A stretch of 64,000 nt of DNA from DASVHS01 sp036390755 (GTDB taxonomy: Bacteria; Acidobacteriota; Thermoanaerobaculia; Gp7-AA8): NCBI GenBank assembly GCA_036390755.1, contig DASWBH010000389.1, positions 32,776-96,775 of the forward strand. Reading direction: 5' to 3'. Positions 1 through 7,687 of this stretch are shown piece after piece; position 1 is the first letter of the stretch, and the number at the start of each line of letters is the position of its first letter. The notes under the pieces are model-generated. The model searched no databases. It was given only the letters and a program-made list of their open reading frames with translations, and was not told the origin of the DNA. Both the position numbers and the translations under genes were made by a program.

Positions 1-131
1 CTGCCGTCGCTCTTGTCGACGCCGAAGATCAGACGCCGCGACGACGGCAGGAAGAGGCTGATCAGCACGTAGACCGTGACCGCCATGCAGGCCAGCCAGA
101 ACAGCGAGCGGAGGAAACGCGAGCGGACCAC
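1..131 (-). CDS. Partial membrane-anchored protein, N-terminus only
   Basis: Only the first 43 codons lie in the window; the gene runs off the left edge. Reading leftwards, a TAA stop at 143-141 is followed by a GTG at 131, the only reasonable start. The peptide has a basic N-terminus (MVRSRFLRS), one hydrophobic segment of about 20 residues (about 9-29) and then a basic stretch (PSSRR), as expected for a single-pass inner-membrane anchor with most of the protein outside the visible part. It lies 40 bases after the 172-870 gene on the same strand and is probably co-transcribed with it. I do not recognise the family from so short a piece. Confidence 0.55.
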   Translation of the reverse strand, partial: MVRSRFLRSLFWLACMAVTVYVLISLFLPSSRRLIFGVDKSDG

Positions 132-171
132 GTGCGTGCGTTATGGAAGATGTTTGCCAGCCGCAGCAGAT

Positions 172-870
172 CTATTTCTTCTTCTTGACCAGCTGCTTGA
201 CCTCGTCGTTTCCGATCGTGCTCTGCGCCGAAATGATCACGGCGGCCGTCCCCTCGCGGAACGCCGGAATCGTGCAGCGGATCAGAGCTGTGCCGTCCGA
301 TGCCGTTTTCCCGCGGAAGACGACGCGCGGCGGCTCGACGGTCGATATCACCTTCACTTCGATCGACGCCGCGGCGATCGGGTTCTGAGACAGGCTCCGC
401 CGCGTCACAACGCGCAACTCGACCGGCGCGCCGGCGAAAAAGTCCGCCTGATTCAGCAGCGAAAGCTCGAGGTGCTCGCTCTCCGCCTCCGACGCCAGGT
501 AGTCGATGATTACCTGGTCGAGCGTCTTCTCCTCGGCTCCCGGCGCCGCGGCCTTCCCGGTCGCCGTTCCGGCCGGCACCGACGGCTTCGGTGTCAGCCC
601 GGTATGCGTCTCCTCGGCCGGTTGATCGAAGCGCCCGCGCTTGACCGCCGCGATCATCGTGCGGTGCTGCTGCTCCATCATCCCGCCGATCCACTTCTCG
701 TCGACGCCGTCCTTGATCTGCTCCGCGTACGGCGTCTTTTTCGACGCGAGAATCTCGCCGCCCACGTACACAAGCGACTCGATATAAGGGTTCTGCAGAC
801 CCTTATCCTCGGTCTGAATGTGGTAGACCTTGTCGTTGTGTCTGATGTCGGTGTTGAACCCGGTGATCAC
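172..870 (-). CDS. Conserved hypothetical protein with Ig-like/regulatory beta domain
   Basis: A 232-residue protein starting at GTG 870, with a GGAAGG-type ribosome site about 9 bases upstream. The N-terminal 80 residues (MITGFNTDIRHNDKVYHIQTED onwards) resemble a conserved family seen in soil diderms such as Acidobacteriota and myxobacteria (recollection, not searched), whose role is unknown. The middle (about 85-125) is Ala/Pro/Glu-rich linker. The C-terminal 90 residues alternate beta-prone segments (VELRVVTRR, IEVKVIST, PPRVVFRGKT, GTALIRCTIP), suggesting one Ig-like or carboxypeptidase-regulatory-like sandwich, and end in a KKKK tail. There is no signal peptide. It sits between the SirB1-like gene and a membrane-anchored partial gene on the same strand. 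Confidence 0.6.
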   Translation of the reverse strand: MITGFNTDIRHNDKVYHIQTEDKGLQNPYIESLVYVGGEILASKKTPYAEQIKDGVDEKWIGGMMEQQHRTMIAAVKRGRFDQPAEETHTGLTPKPSVPAGTATGKAAAPGAEEKTLDQVIIDYLASEAESEHLELSLLNQADFFAGAPVELRVVTRRSLSQNPIAAASIEVKVISTVEPPRVVFRGKTASDGTALIRCTIPAFREGTAAVIISAQSTIGNDEVKQLVKKKK

Positions 871-930
871 GGGCTAAACCCTTCCGGATGCGGCAACTTG
901 AGTGGCGGTCGAGTGTATCAGATGTTCGCG

Positions 931-1785
931 TCAGTTCTGATCGAGCCACGCGCGCAGCCACGCGATCTGCTCGCGGATGCGGGCGGTGTCGTCCGCGTGC
1001 GGCATCAGCTCGAGATAGCGTTCGAAAAAGTCGATCGCCTGCGTGTACGCGTGCATCTGCATGGCGATGGCGGCGCGGTCGCGGATCTCGTACGGGTCGC
1101 GATCGTCGAGGATCAGCAGCCGGTCGACCGATGCGGCGGCATGCTGCAGATCGTGCTGCGCGAGGTACGCCGCTTTCAGCTGGGCGAGCTCGCGTGCGAG
1201 GATCTCGCGGCGCGAGAAGGAGCGGAGATGGTGCTCGCGGAGCTTCACGCCGCCGCCGTACATCTCGTCGAGGATCTTCTGCAGCTCGAGCTTCGTGAGC
1301 ACGCGGCCGCCGTCGAACGGATCGACCACGACCTGGCCGAATGCGCCGCTCAATTTCACGAGAAAGCGCCCCGGGAGCGAAATGCCCGCAGCGTCGACGC
1401 CGGCGCGCCGCGACAGCTCGATGTAGAGGATCGAAAGAGTGATCGGAAGGCCGGCGTGGCGATCGAGCGCTTCGTTGAGCATCGCGCTGCGCGGGTCGTA
1501 GTAGTCGTTGTTCTCGCCGCGAAAACCTTCTTCGTCGAACAGAATGCAGTTGATCGTGTCGAGGATCCGCTCGATGTCCTGCGAGCCTTCCAGTCGATCG
1601 TGCACGGTGCCGCTCCAGATTCCCACTTGTCCGAGGTAGTGGCCGACGTCGATGCGCGGGTTGTCCTCGACGGCGATGAAGAGCGAGGCCTCCACGAGAT
1701 CGAGCAGGGGCTCGGGACGCGCGGCAATCTCCCGGAAGCGCTGGCGCGCCAGAGCGGGATGCGTCAGTACTCGGCCGGGCTGCAT
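931..1785 (-). CDS. SirB1-like transglutaminase-fold/TPR protein
   Basis: A 284-residue protein. Residues about 45-190 match the SirB1 / transglutaminase-core-2 type: an N-terminal helical part (LLDLVEASLFIAVEDNP), the region GFRGENNDYYDPRSAMLNEAL, then RHAGLPITLSILYIELSRR and GISLPGRFLVK, which are family hallmarks. About 190-284 forms TPR-like helices (AAYLAQHDLQHA, AYTQAIDFFERYL). The usual Cys of papain-like transglutaminases is not evident at LPITLS, so catalysis is doubtful; family members are generally of unknown function. It starts 3 bases after the thioesterase stop and is the fifth gene of the pyrE run. The family call is good, the cellular role unknown. Confidence 0.75.
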   Translation of the reverse strand: MQPGRVLTHPALARQRFREIAARPEPLLDLVEASLFIAVEDNPRIDVGHYLGQVGIWSGTVHDRLEGSQDIERILDTINCILFDEEGFRGENNDYYDPRSAMLNEALDRHAGLPITLSILYIELSRRAGVDAAGISLPGRFLVKLSGAFGQVVVDPFDGGRVLTKLELQKILDEMYGGGVKLREHHLRSFSRREILARELAQLKAAYLAQHDLQHAAASVDRLLILDDRDPYEIRDRAAIAMQMHAYTQAIDFFERYLELMPHADDTARIREQIAWLRAWLDQN

Positions 1786-1788
1786 CGA

Positions 1789-2232
1789 TCAGGTCTCAGA
1801 ACGCTGCACCGACAGGACCTTGCGGCGTAATTCGTCGGTAATTGCTACTTTAGACTGCGTTTCCCAGTCGAAAAGAACAACGACCACTTTTCCTTCAGCA
1901 GCAATTTGCTGGCCATTGTCTTTGCGTATCTCGTACAGGAAATCCATCGAGGTCGCACGCATGTCGCCGATCCGTACGCGGATTTCGATCGGCTCCATGC
2001 CGACCTGCAACTTGAAGTCGCATTCCGCACGCGCGACGATGAAGCCGACGTCGCGCGGCTCGCGGCCGCCTGTGAGCTCGAACCAGAGGAGGGTGCGCCC
2101 CCACTCGAAGTAGCTGAAATAGACCGCGTTGTTGAGGTGGCCGAACGCGTCGATGTCGCGAAGCATCACCTGGTACGGAACCACGTACCACCCACCCTTC
2201 CAGCCACTGACGCCGATTGTCGGATAGGTCAT
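1789..2232 (-). CDS. Acyl-CoA thioesterase, 4-hydroxybenzoyl-CoA thioesterase (hotdog) family
   Basis: A 147-residue single hotdog domain. The motif VMLRDIDAFGHLNNAVYFSYFEWGR (about 18-42) is the conserved Asp-containing signature of the YbgC/4HBT family; the Asp of RDIDAFGH is the likely catalytic residue. The rest (FIVARAECDFKLQVGMEP, IRVRIGDM) follows the family. It should hydrolyse acyl-CoA to free acid and CoA in the cytoplasm; the substrate cannot be read from sequence. The ATG at 2232 overlaps the HMG-CoA lyase stop by four bases (ATGA), which decides the start and implies translational coupling. The neighbouring lyase and biotin carrier suggest a branched-chain acyl-CoA role. Confidence 0.82.
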   Translation of the reverse strand: MTYPTIGVSGWKGGWYVVPYQVMLRDIDAFGHLNNAVYFSYFEWGRTLLWFELTGGREPRDVGFIVARAECDFKLQVGMEPIEIRVRIGDMRATSMDFLYEIRKDNGQQIAAEGKVVVVLFDWETQSKVAITDELRRKVLSVQRSET

Positions 2233-3167
2233 TGTACCGCGGTGCTTTGCGGGACGACCGGCGCCTTCTGTCGCGTGCAGGCCTGCAGATACCGGCCGGG
2301 CAGCGGATGGTCGAGGAACGGCGCGATGACCTGCGACGCGGCGACGAGCTTCTTTAAATCGACGCCCGTTTCGATCGCCATCCCGTCCAGCAGGTAAATC
2401 AGATCCTCGGTCGCCATGTTGCCGGAGGCACCCGGTGCATACGGACAACCTCCGAGTCCGCCGGACGACGCGTCGAACGTGGCGATGCCCATTTCGAGTG
2501 CGGCGAGCGTGTTCGCCAGCGCGGTGCCGCGCGTGTCGTGGAAGTGCATGGCCAGCTTCGTTCGCGGAATGACCTGCAGCAGGACGCCGATGACACCCTG
2601 CACCTGCATCGGCGTTCCGACGCCGATTGTGTCGCCGACCGAGACCTCGTAGCAGCCGAGGTCCAGGAGGCGCGCGGAGACTTCGAGGACTTTCTCCGGC
2701 GGGACGTCCCCTTCGTAGGGGCAGCCGAATGCCGTGGAGACGTAGCCGCGGACGCGCATCCCGTGCTCGAGCGCGCGCATCGCGACGGGAGCGTAGTTGT
2801 CGAACGACTCGTCGATCGACATGTTGATGTTCCGTTTGTTGAACGTCTCGGATGCCGCGGTGAAGATCGCGATCGACTGCACGCCCGCTTCGATGGCGCG
2901 GTCGAGTCCTCTCATGTTCGGCACGAGCACCGGATACTCGACGCCGGGATCTTTCGGGATGTTGCGATACACGTCCCCGGTGTCGGCCATCTGCGGCACC
3001 CACTTCGGACTGACGAACGCACCCGCTTCGATGACGCGCAGCCCGGCGTCGCTGAGGGCGGTGATGTAGTCGATCTTCGTCTGCGTCGGAATGGTGACCT
3101 TCTCGTTCTGAAGGCCGTCGCGCGGACCCACCTCTACGACTTTCACTTCGTCAACTTGGATCTTCAT
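2229..3167 (-). CDS. mvaB: Hydroxymethylglutaryl-CoA lyase
   Basis: A 312-residue TIM-barrel enzyme of the HMGL/DRE-TIM family, expected to cleave 3-hydroxy-3-methylglutaryl-CoA to acetoacetate and acetyl-CoA, the last step of leucine breakdown. Visible signatures: GPRDGLQNE at about 14-22 (Arg16 and Asp17 at the metal/substrate site), HFHDTRG with metal ligands His208 and His210, and GLGGCPYAPGASGN with the loop Cys241 characteristic of true HMG-CoA lyases rather than isopropylmalate synthases. Length is normal. It overlaps the biotin carrier gene upstream and the thioesterase downstream by four bases each. No biotin carboxylase or carboxyltransferase subunit is in the window; they could lie elsewhere. 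Confidence 0.9.
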   Translation of the reverse strand: MKIQVDEVKVVEVGPRDGLQNEKVTIPTQTKIDYITALSDAGLRVIEAGAFVSPKWVPQMADTGDVYRNIPKDPGVEYPVLVPNMRGLDRAIEAGVQSIAIFTAASETFNKRNINMSIDESFDNYAPVAMRALEHGMRVRGYVSTAFGCPYEGDVPPEKVLEVSARLLDLGCYEVSVGDTIGVGTPMQVQGVIGVLLQVIPRTKLAMHFHDTRGTALANTLAALEMGIATFDASSGGLGGCPYAPGASGNMATEDLIYLLDGMAIETGVDLKKLVAASQVIAPFLDHPLPGRYLQACTRQKAPVVPQSTAVQ

Positions 3168-3652
3168 TGCCTTCCATCGTTAACCGTTAACGAAACAAGT
3201 TCCACGCCCGGCTGCACCATTTCTCCTTCCGTGCAGTTCACAGATTCCACCACCCCATCGTACGGCGCCACGATCTGGTGCTCCATCTTCATCGCCTCGA
3301 GCACAACAAGCGCCGCGTTCTTCTTTACAACGTCGCCCGCCTTCACGAGTATTTTCAGCACCACGCCGGGCATCGGCGCGGCGGTCGAGTGGTCGCGGTG
3401 GTGCGTGTGCGCGCGCGAGCCCTTGTCGGAGACATCGGCCGTGTAGATCTCGCCGTCGAACGCAAAGCTGACCGTCGTCCCACGTACGACGAACGGCACG
3501 ACGTAGGACTTCCCGGCGGCGCGGATCTCCGCCTCGCTGCCCTTCGTGGCGACGAGCTCGATTTCGGCGTCGCCGCTTCGAAAGACACGGCCCTGGTGAT
3601 CGACGGCGAGCTCGGTCTGCTTGCCGCCGATCGTGACGATCTTGTCGCTCAT
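3164..3652 (-). CDS. Biotin carboxyl carrier (biotinyl-lipoyl attachment) protein
   Basis: A 162-residue protein. The C-terminal 75 residues are a biotinyl domain: a Met/Pro-containing entry (STAAPMPGVVLKILVKAGD), then LEAMKMEHQ with the biotinylated Lys at 122, and a family-typical end. The N-terminal 80 residues form beta-rich preceding sequence like that before the biotin domain in acyl-CoA carboxylase alpha chains, here encoded as a separate gene. A His-rich linker (RAHTHHRDH, about 80-88) joins the parts. It should carry CO2 between a biotin carboxylase and a carboxyltransferase; location beside HMG-CoA lyase points to methylcrotonyl-CoA or another acyl-CoA carboxylase, by inference. The ATG at 3652 overlaps the pyrE stop (ATGA). 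Confidence 0.85.
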   Translation of the reverse strand: MSDKIVTIGGKQTELAVDHQGRVFRSGDAEIELVATKGSEAEIRAAGKSYVVPFVVRGTTVSFAFDGEIYTADVSDKGSRAHTHHRDHSTAAPMPGVVLKILVKAGDVVKKNAALVVLEAMKMEHQIVAPYDGVVESVNCTEGEMVQPGVELVSLTVNDGRQ

Positions 3653-4227
3653 CGCGCTCCCGAGTAACGGCTGCCGGGCGAATCGATTCCGACGCCCGAC
3701 GCGCAGAGCGGGCAATTCTGTTCCGCGTGCGTCTCGAGATCGAGCGAGAGGAGCGATTCGTAGGGAGCATCGAACGGCTTCGATTTTCCGCTGCGATTGA
3801 GAATCGACGCGAAGCCGACGACAACGCCGCCGTGCTCCGCGACCACGCGCGCCGCTTCGCGCGTCGACCTGCCGGTCGTCACCACGTCCTCGACGATGAC
3901 CACGCGCTCGCCCGGTTTGATTCTGAAGCCGCGGCGCAGCGTCATCTCGCCCTCTTTCCGTTCCGTGAACATCATCGGCACGCCGAGCGCCTCCGCCACG
4001 GTGTAGCCGATGATGAGGCCTCCCATCGCCGGCGCGACGATCTTCTGCGCGCGCATGGGTCGTACTTTCGCGGCCAGTGCCTCGCCGAGCGCCTTTGCGT
4101 TCCGCGGGTCCTGCAGGAGCAGCGCGCACTGCACGTAGCTCGGACTGTGCAATCCCGATGAGAGGCGGAAATGACCCTGAAGAAGCGCGCCCGTTTCGTG
4201 AAGAAGTGCGAGCACGTCGAGAGGCAT
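3649..4227 (-). CDS. pyrE: Orotate phosphoribosyltransferase
   Basis: A 192-residue type I phosphoribosyltransferase that should convert orotate plus PRPP to OMP in pyrimidine synthesis. The PRPP-binding loop VIVEDVVTTGRS is at about 110-121, preceded by the substrate strand KIVAPAMGGLIIGY and a TERKEG flexible loop. The N-terminus FRLSSGLHSPSYVQC is typical of the bacterial OPRT group. I chose ATG 4227 (MPLDVLALL) because an upstream in-frame start would run across the divergent yqeY promoter and start. A -10-like TATTCT lies 8 bases before this ATG and no Shine-Dalgarno is visible. It is the first gene of a minus-strand run with a carboxylase carrier and HMG-CoA lyase, a functionally mixed operon. 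Confidence 0.9.
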   Translation of the reverse strand: MPLDVLALLHETGALLQGHFRLSSGLHSPSYVQCALLLQDPRNAKALGEALAAKVRPMRAQKIVAPAMGGLIIGYTVAEALGVPMMFTERKEGEMTLRRGFRIKPGERVVIVEDVVTTGRSTREAARVVAEHGGVVVGFASILNRSGKSKPFDAPYESLLSLDLETHAEQNCPLCASGVGIDSPGSRYSGAR

Positions 4228-4235
4228 GGGCCGCG

Positions 4236-4245
4236 AGAATAGAAT
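4236..4245. promoter_or_regulatory. Overlapping divergent -10 boxes for pyrE and yqeY
   Basis: On the plus strand TAGAAT (4240-4245) lies 22 bases before the yqeY ATG and upstream of a GGAGAG ribosome site. On the minus strand TATTCT (4241-4236) lies 8 bases before the pyrE ATG. The two hexamers share two base pairs, so the genes appear to be fired from back-to-back promoters. No convincing -35 was seen for either; the call rests on the hexamers and their spacing. Confidence 0.35.
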
Positions 4246-4267
4246 GGCGTCCGGAGAGAAGCAACCG

Positions 4268-4714
4268 ATGCCGAAGTTGACGGAACAGATCCGCGCCGAC
4301 CTCACTGAGTCGATGAAAGCGCGGACGGCCGTGCGCACCTCGACGCTGCGCATGTTGCAGTCGGCGATGAAGTACCAGCAGATCGAGGCCGGTCACGAGC
4401 TGTCGGATGAAGAGGTGCTCGCCGTCATCCGCAAAGCGGTGAAGCAGCGCCTCGACTCGATCGAGCAATACACGAAAGGCAACCGTCCCGAGCTCGCGGC
4501 GAAAGAGCAATCGGAGCTCGATCTGTTGAAGACGTATCTGCCGGCCGAGTTGACCGACGCGGAGCTCGAGTCGGGACTGCGCGACATCATCTCCTCGACC
4601 GGCGCGCAATCGAAAAAGGACCTTGGCAAAGTGATGAAGGAAGCGACGGCAAAGTACAAAGGGCGCGCGGACGGGAAGAAGATTCAGGAGATTGTGAGCA
4701 GACTGCTGACATAG
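4268..4714 (+). CDS. yqeY: GatB/YqeY domain protein
   Basis: A 148-residue protein matching the stand-alone YqeY family over its full length. It begins MPKLTEQIRADL, includes the helix STLRMLQSAMKYQQIE and the conserved segment LDLLKTYLP followed by a DIISSTGAQSKKDLGKVMK helix. The fold is that of the GatB tail domain, thought to bind tRNA, but the role of stand-alone YqeY is not established. ATG 4268 was preferred over an ATG at 4244 because a GGAGAG ribosome site precedes it and family members begin there. It is transcribed divergently from pyrE, and its stop is followed at once by a palindromic repeat. Confidence 0.85.
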   Translation: MPKLTEQIRADLTESMKARTAVRTSTLRMLQSAMKYQQIEAGHELSDEEVLAVIRKAVKQRLDSIEQYTKGNRPELAAKEQSELDLLKTYLPAELTDAELESGLRDIISSTGAQSKKDLGKVMKEATAKYKGRADGKKIQEIVSRLLT

Positions 4715-4715
4715 T

Positions 4716-4803
4716 GTCATTCTGAGCGCCGTAGAGCGCGAAGAATCTGGGCGGTGGATTGCCACCTCCCAGATTCTTCGCCGTCTTCGCGGCTCAGAAT
4801 GAC
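4716..4803. repeat. REP-like imperfect palindrome, family A, copy 1
   Basis: An 88-base inverted repeat fills the whole yqeY-moeB gap. The outer arms are GTCATTCTGAGC (4716-4727) and its exact complement (4792-4803). The inner arms (4739-4757 and 4762-4780) match at 18 of 19 positions around a 4-base loop. The right end contains the ATG used by the downstream gene (4799-4801). It resembles copy 2 at 58532-58616 in end sequence, length and position before a gene. This is the architecture of REP/BIME-type elements; it has no T-run, so it is not a canonical intrinsic terminator. Confidence 0.8.
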
Positions 4804-5917
4804 TCTCACCGACCACGAACGCACTCGCTACTCGCGCCACTTGCTCCTTCCCGAGATCGGCGAAGAAGGACAGGAGAAGCTCAAGCGCGCCTCAGCGCTC
4901 ATCGTCGGCGTCGGAGGCCTCGGCAGTCCGGTGGCGATGTACCTGACCGCCGCCGGCGTCGGCAGGCTCGGTCTCGTCGACTTCGATACCGTCGATGAGA
5001 CGAATCTGCAGCGCCAGATCCTGTTCGGCGAATCGGCCGTCGGCGAGCGCAAGCTCGACGCGGCCTGGAAGCGCCTGCGCGACATGAACCGCAACCTGCG
5101 CATCGAGACGTTCAACGACCGACTCACATCGCGCAACGCCATGCCGCTGATGGAGCCATACGACATCATCCTCGACGGCACCGACAACTTCGCGACGCGG
5201 TATCTCGTGAACGACGCCTGCGTCATGCTGGGCAAGCCGAATGTTTACGCGTCGATTTATCGATTTGAAGGACAGGTATCGGTCTTCGATGCGACGAAGG
5301 GACCCTGCTATCGCTGCCTGTATCCTGATCCGCCGCCGCCGAATCTCGTCCCTTCCTGCGCGGAGGGCGGAGTTCTCGGCGTGCTGCCGGGAGTCGTCGG
5401 CTGCTTACAGGCGACCGAAGCGATCAAGATGATCACCGGAGCGGGAGAACCGCTGATCGGAAGGATGCTGCTCTTCGACGCGCTGCGCATGAGCTTCCGC
5501 TCGCTGCGCGTGCCCAAGAATCCGAATTGCAAAGTGTGCGGACCGGATCCCGAGATCCGGCAACTGATCGACTATGAGGAGTACTGCGGACCCTTGAACA
5601 ACATGGAAATTACGGCGCGGGAACTGGCCGATCGCATCGCGCGCGGGGAGCGGCTGTTCCTTCTCGACGTGCGCGAGCCGATCGAGTGGGACGCCGGCCA
5701 TCTCGAACACGCGACGCATATCCCGCTGCAGCAGGTGCCGCGCAGTCTGGACTCGCTGCCGCACGACACCGAGATCGTCGTCTACTGCCGGAGCGGCGGA
5801 CGGAGCGGCCGCGCCCAGCAGTACATGCTCAGCAACGGCTTCAAGAGCGTGAAGAATCTCGCCGGCGGACTTATCGCCTGGGCGCGCGAAGTCGATCCTT
5901 CGGTGAAGGTTCGCTAG
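4799..5917 (+). CDS. moeB: MoeB/ThiF-type adenylyltransferase fused to rhodanese
   Basis: A 372-residue cytoplasmic fusion. Residues 1-245 are an E1-like ThiF/MoeB domain: nucleotide site GVGGLGSP, Arg-rich ETNLQRQILF, GTDNFATRYLVND, and zinc-type Cys pairs CYRCLYP and CKVCGPDP. Residues about 275-370 are a rhodanese domain with the active loop CRSGGRSG. It should adenylate the C-terminal Gly of a ubiquitin-like sulfur carrier (MoaD/ThiS type) and load sulfur through the rhodanese Cys, as in MOCS3/Uba4-type fusions, for molybdopterin, thiamin or tRNA thiolation. The partner carrier is not in the window. The ATG at 4799 is formed by the palindromic repeat and has no Shine-Dalgarno; its 3' end overlaps the convergent CAP gene by 47 bases. 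Confidence 0.88.
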   Translation: MTLTDHERTRYSRHLLLPEIGEEGQEKLKRASALIVGVGGLGSPVAMYLTAAGVGRLGLVDFDTVDETNLQRQILFGESAVGERKLDAAWKRLRDMNRNLRIETFNDRLTSRNAMPLMEPYDIILDGTDNFATRYLVNDACVMLGKPNVYASIYRFEGQVSVFDATKGPCYRCLYPDPPPPNLVPSCAEGGVLGVLPGVVGCLQATEAIKMITGAGEPLIGRMLLFDALRMSFRSLRVPKNPNCKVCGPDPEIRQLIDYEEYCGPLNNMEITARELADRIARGERLFLLDVREPIEWDAGHLEHATHIPLQQVPRSLDSLPHDTEIVVYCRSGGRSGRAQQYMLSNGFKSVKNLAGGLIAWAREVDPSVKVR

Positions 5918-6401
5918 CTGCGCGCTGCGGCGCGACGCTCACGTCATGCCGGTCGCGGCCGAACAGGACCACGATCGATTTGCCGATGGCACGGCCGGTC
6001 GTCGACCCCTCGACGATCGCGACGCCGCAGTCCCGGTACATCGGCGAGAGGATGTTCTCCCGGTGTCCGTTCGACTCCATCCACGCGTCGACGAGGACCT
6101 CAGTCGTCTCGAAGCCCGCGGCGAGGTTCTCGCCCGCGAACTGGTAGTCGTAGCCGCGCGGGCGGAGGTACTCGAACGGCTCGCGGCCCTGCGGCGACAC
6201 GTGATTCCAGTAGCTCTGGTCCTCCATGTCCTCTACGCGGTCGTCCGCAGCCTCGTCGAGGCGGGCGTCTTCGTGCAGCGGCGGCAAGCCGAACGCTGCG
6301 CGGCGCACATTCATCTCCGACACCACGGACGCACGCGTGATGTCGGACGCGAACGCGCCCGTCGCGACAAGCGCGACGGCGAGGACGAGGAACTTCCGCA
6401 T
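5871..6401 (-). CDS. Secreted CAP/SCP-domain protein
   Basis: A 176-residue protein with a Sec signal peptide (MRKFLVLAVALVATGAFAS, cleavage near residue 18-19) and one CAP (SCP/PR-1) domain. Family features are NVRRAAFGLPPLHEDARLDEAA, DDRVEDMED, the His of NHVSPQGR, GENLAAGF, and WMESNGHRENILSPMYRDCGVAI, which holds the second conserved His and Glu. Bacterial CAP proteins are exported and mostly of unknown activity. I chose ATG 6401; ATG 6419 is an alternative adding six residues. The C-terminal 25 residues are basic and unlike the family, and their coding sequence overlaps the convergent moeB end by 47 bases. Confidence 0.8.
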   Translation of the reverse strand: MRKFLVLAVALVATGAFASDITRASVVSEMNVRRAAFGLPPLHEDARLDEAADDRVEDMEDQSYWNHVSPQGREPFEYLRPRGYDYQFAGENLAAGFETTEVLVDAWMESNGHRENILSPMYRDCGVAIVEGSTTGRAIGKSIVVLFGRDRHDVSVAPQRAASEPSPKDRLRAPRR

Positions 6402-6439
6402 GTTGCGATGAAAACGCATGAAATAGGGGACGTGCTTCC

Positions 6440-7627
6440 CTACCGGCTGTTGTCGGGACGAACGCGCAGGAAAAACGTGCAAGCCTTCCCGGTCTTCGAC
6501 TCGGCCCAAACCGCCCCGCCGTGGTTCACCGCGAATTCGCGGCAGCGGAACAGACCGCGTCCGGTTCGCTCCGGCGCCGCGGCATTCCAGACAAACGACG
6601 GCTCGAAGATGACATGGCGCAGGCTCTCCGGAACGAGCGGACCGTTGTCCATGACGAAGAACAGGAGGAGCGGCTTCTGCTTGTGCTCCATCCAGCGAAC
6701 GCCGATGACGACCTGGCCGCCTGCCGGAACGTAGTGCAGCGCGTTGTCCATCAGAATCGCCAACGCCTCGCCGAGCTGATCGTGATCGGCGAGCCGCGCG
6801 TCGAGGTCCTGCACGTCGACCTGGAGCCGGATGGCTTTGAGGTCCGCGTGGGGGATGAAGCGATCGGCGACGCGGCGCACGACTTCGGTCACGGTCGGAA
6901 CAGGCCGCGCGCTCGTCGAACGTTCCGAGATGCCCGGCGCGAGCTCGAGTGACGAGAGGATCTGCTCCAGTGTCCCCGCGGAGTCATCGAGCAGCGGATC
7001 CGATGGCCGCGTTTGTGAGGCTGCGAGCAGCGACTCGCGCATCGAGCGCAGCGGCCCGAACACCGTCTCGCGAACGTACGTGATGAACGACGCGTGCGAC
7101 TCGTCGATCGGATCGGTGGGGCGAAAAACGAGCACCGCGCCACCCGCGCCGCCGGACATCGGGACGAGCGAGTAGAGGATGTTGCGATCGCGGATCCGCA
7201 TGCCGGCGGACGTCGGCACCGACAAGTCGCCGATGCGCAATCCCGTCTTCTCTTCGATGAACCGGACGCTCGCCAGATCCGCCAGCGAAGCTTCGAACAG
7301 CGCCTTCGCTTCGTCCGAAATGAACTTCACGCTTTTGTCAGGTCCGAGAAGGATCGACGGAACGCCCGCGGCGACGAGAACATTGACGACGCTCGTGATC
7401 GCGGGCGATGCCGCTTCGACCGGGAACGGAACGATGGGCGCTTTCGGGAACGGGTCGAGCGCGTGTGCGTTCTCTGTCCGGGCGACCGAGGGTTCAGAAG
7501 CAGCTGCGCGCGTTGCCGGCTGTGCTGCCGCGCCCCCGTCAGCCCTCGGCTTGCGCGGCTTGTCGCATTTTTCGCAGAGGATCCCCGAAGGGATCTCAGT
7601 GCCGCACATGAAGCATTTCCGAGCCAT
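6440..7627 (-). CDS. Zinc-ribbon protein with histidine-kinase-type ATPase domain
   Basis: A 395-residue soluble protein. It opens with a zinc ribbon (Cys5, Cys8, Cys18, Cys21), then an Ala/Pro linker. A PAS-like sensor segment (about 75-190: PSILLGPDKSVKFISDEA, LRIGDLSVP) and a helical region follow. The C-terminal 130 residues are a GHKL ATPase: N box LMDNALHYVP, G1 box VMDNGPLVPE and G2 box GRGLFRCREF. A canonical HisKA dimerisation helix with an H-E/D-x-x motif is not evident, so autophosphorylation is uncertain. No response regulator is adjacent. It is divergent from the dehydrogenase at 7688. It shares a zinc-ribbon start with the TPR protein at 8574, hinting at a common localisation or partner. 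Confidence 0.72.
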   Translation of the reverse strand: MARKCFMCGTEIPSGILCEKCDKPRKPRADGGAAAQPATRAAASEPSVARTENAHALDPFPKAPIVPFPVEAASPAITSVVNVLVAAGVPSILLGPDKSVKFISDEAKALFEASLADLASVRFIEEKTGLRIGDLSVPTSAGMRIRDRNILYSLVPMSGGAGGAVLVFRPTDPIDESHASFITYVRETVFGPLRSMRESLLAASQTRPSDPLLDDSAGTLEQILSSLELAPGISERSTSARPVPTVTEVVRRVADRFIPHADLKAIRLQVDVQDLDARLADHDQLGEALAILMDNALHYVPAGGQVVIGVRWMEHKQKPLLLFFVMDNGPLVPESLRHVIFEPSFVWNAAAPERTGRGLFRCREFAVNHGGAVWAESKTGKACTFFLRVRPDNSR

Positions 7628-7673
7628 CTTTTGGAGCGAACCCAGGACCGTAAAGTTTACGCCCGAAGTGGGA

Positions 7674-7679
7674 TAGAGT
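7674..7679 (+). promoter_or_regulatory. -10-like box before 3-hydroxyacyl-CoA dehydrogenase
   Basis: TAGAGT lies 8 bases upstream of the ATG at 7688, with no Shine-Dalgarno between. The spacing would put the transcription start at or next to the start codon (leaderless). The -35 region is not recognisable. Confidence 0.25.
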
Positions 7680-7687
7680 CACGGCCG

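Noticed and set aside
76..1830. Long open frame on the plus strand across the first 1.8 kb
   Set aside because: It runs antisense to the SirB1-like and 172-870 genes, has no recognisable motif and shows the Arg/Val/Asp-rich composition of GC-rich shadow frames.
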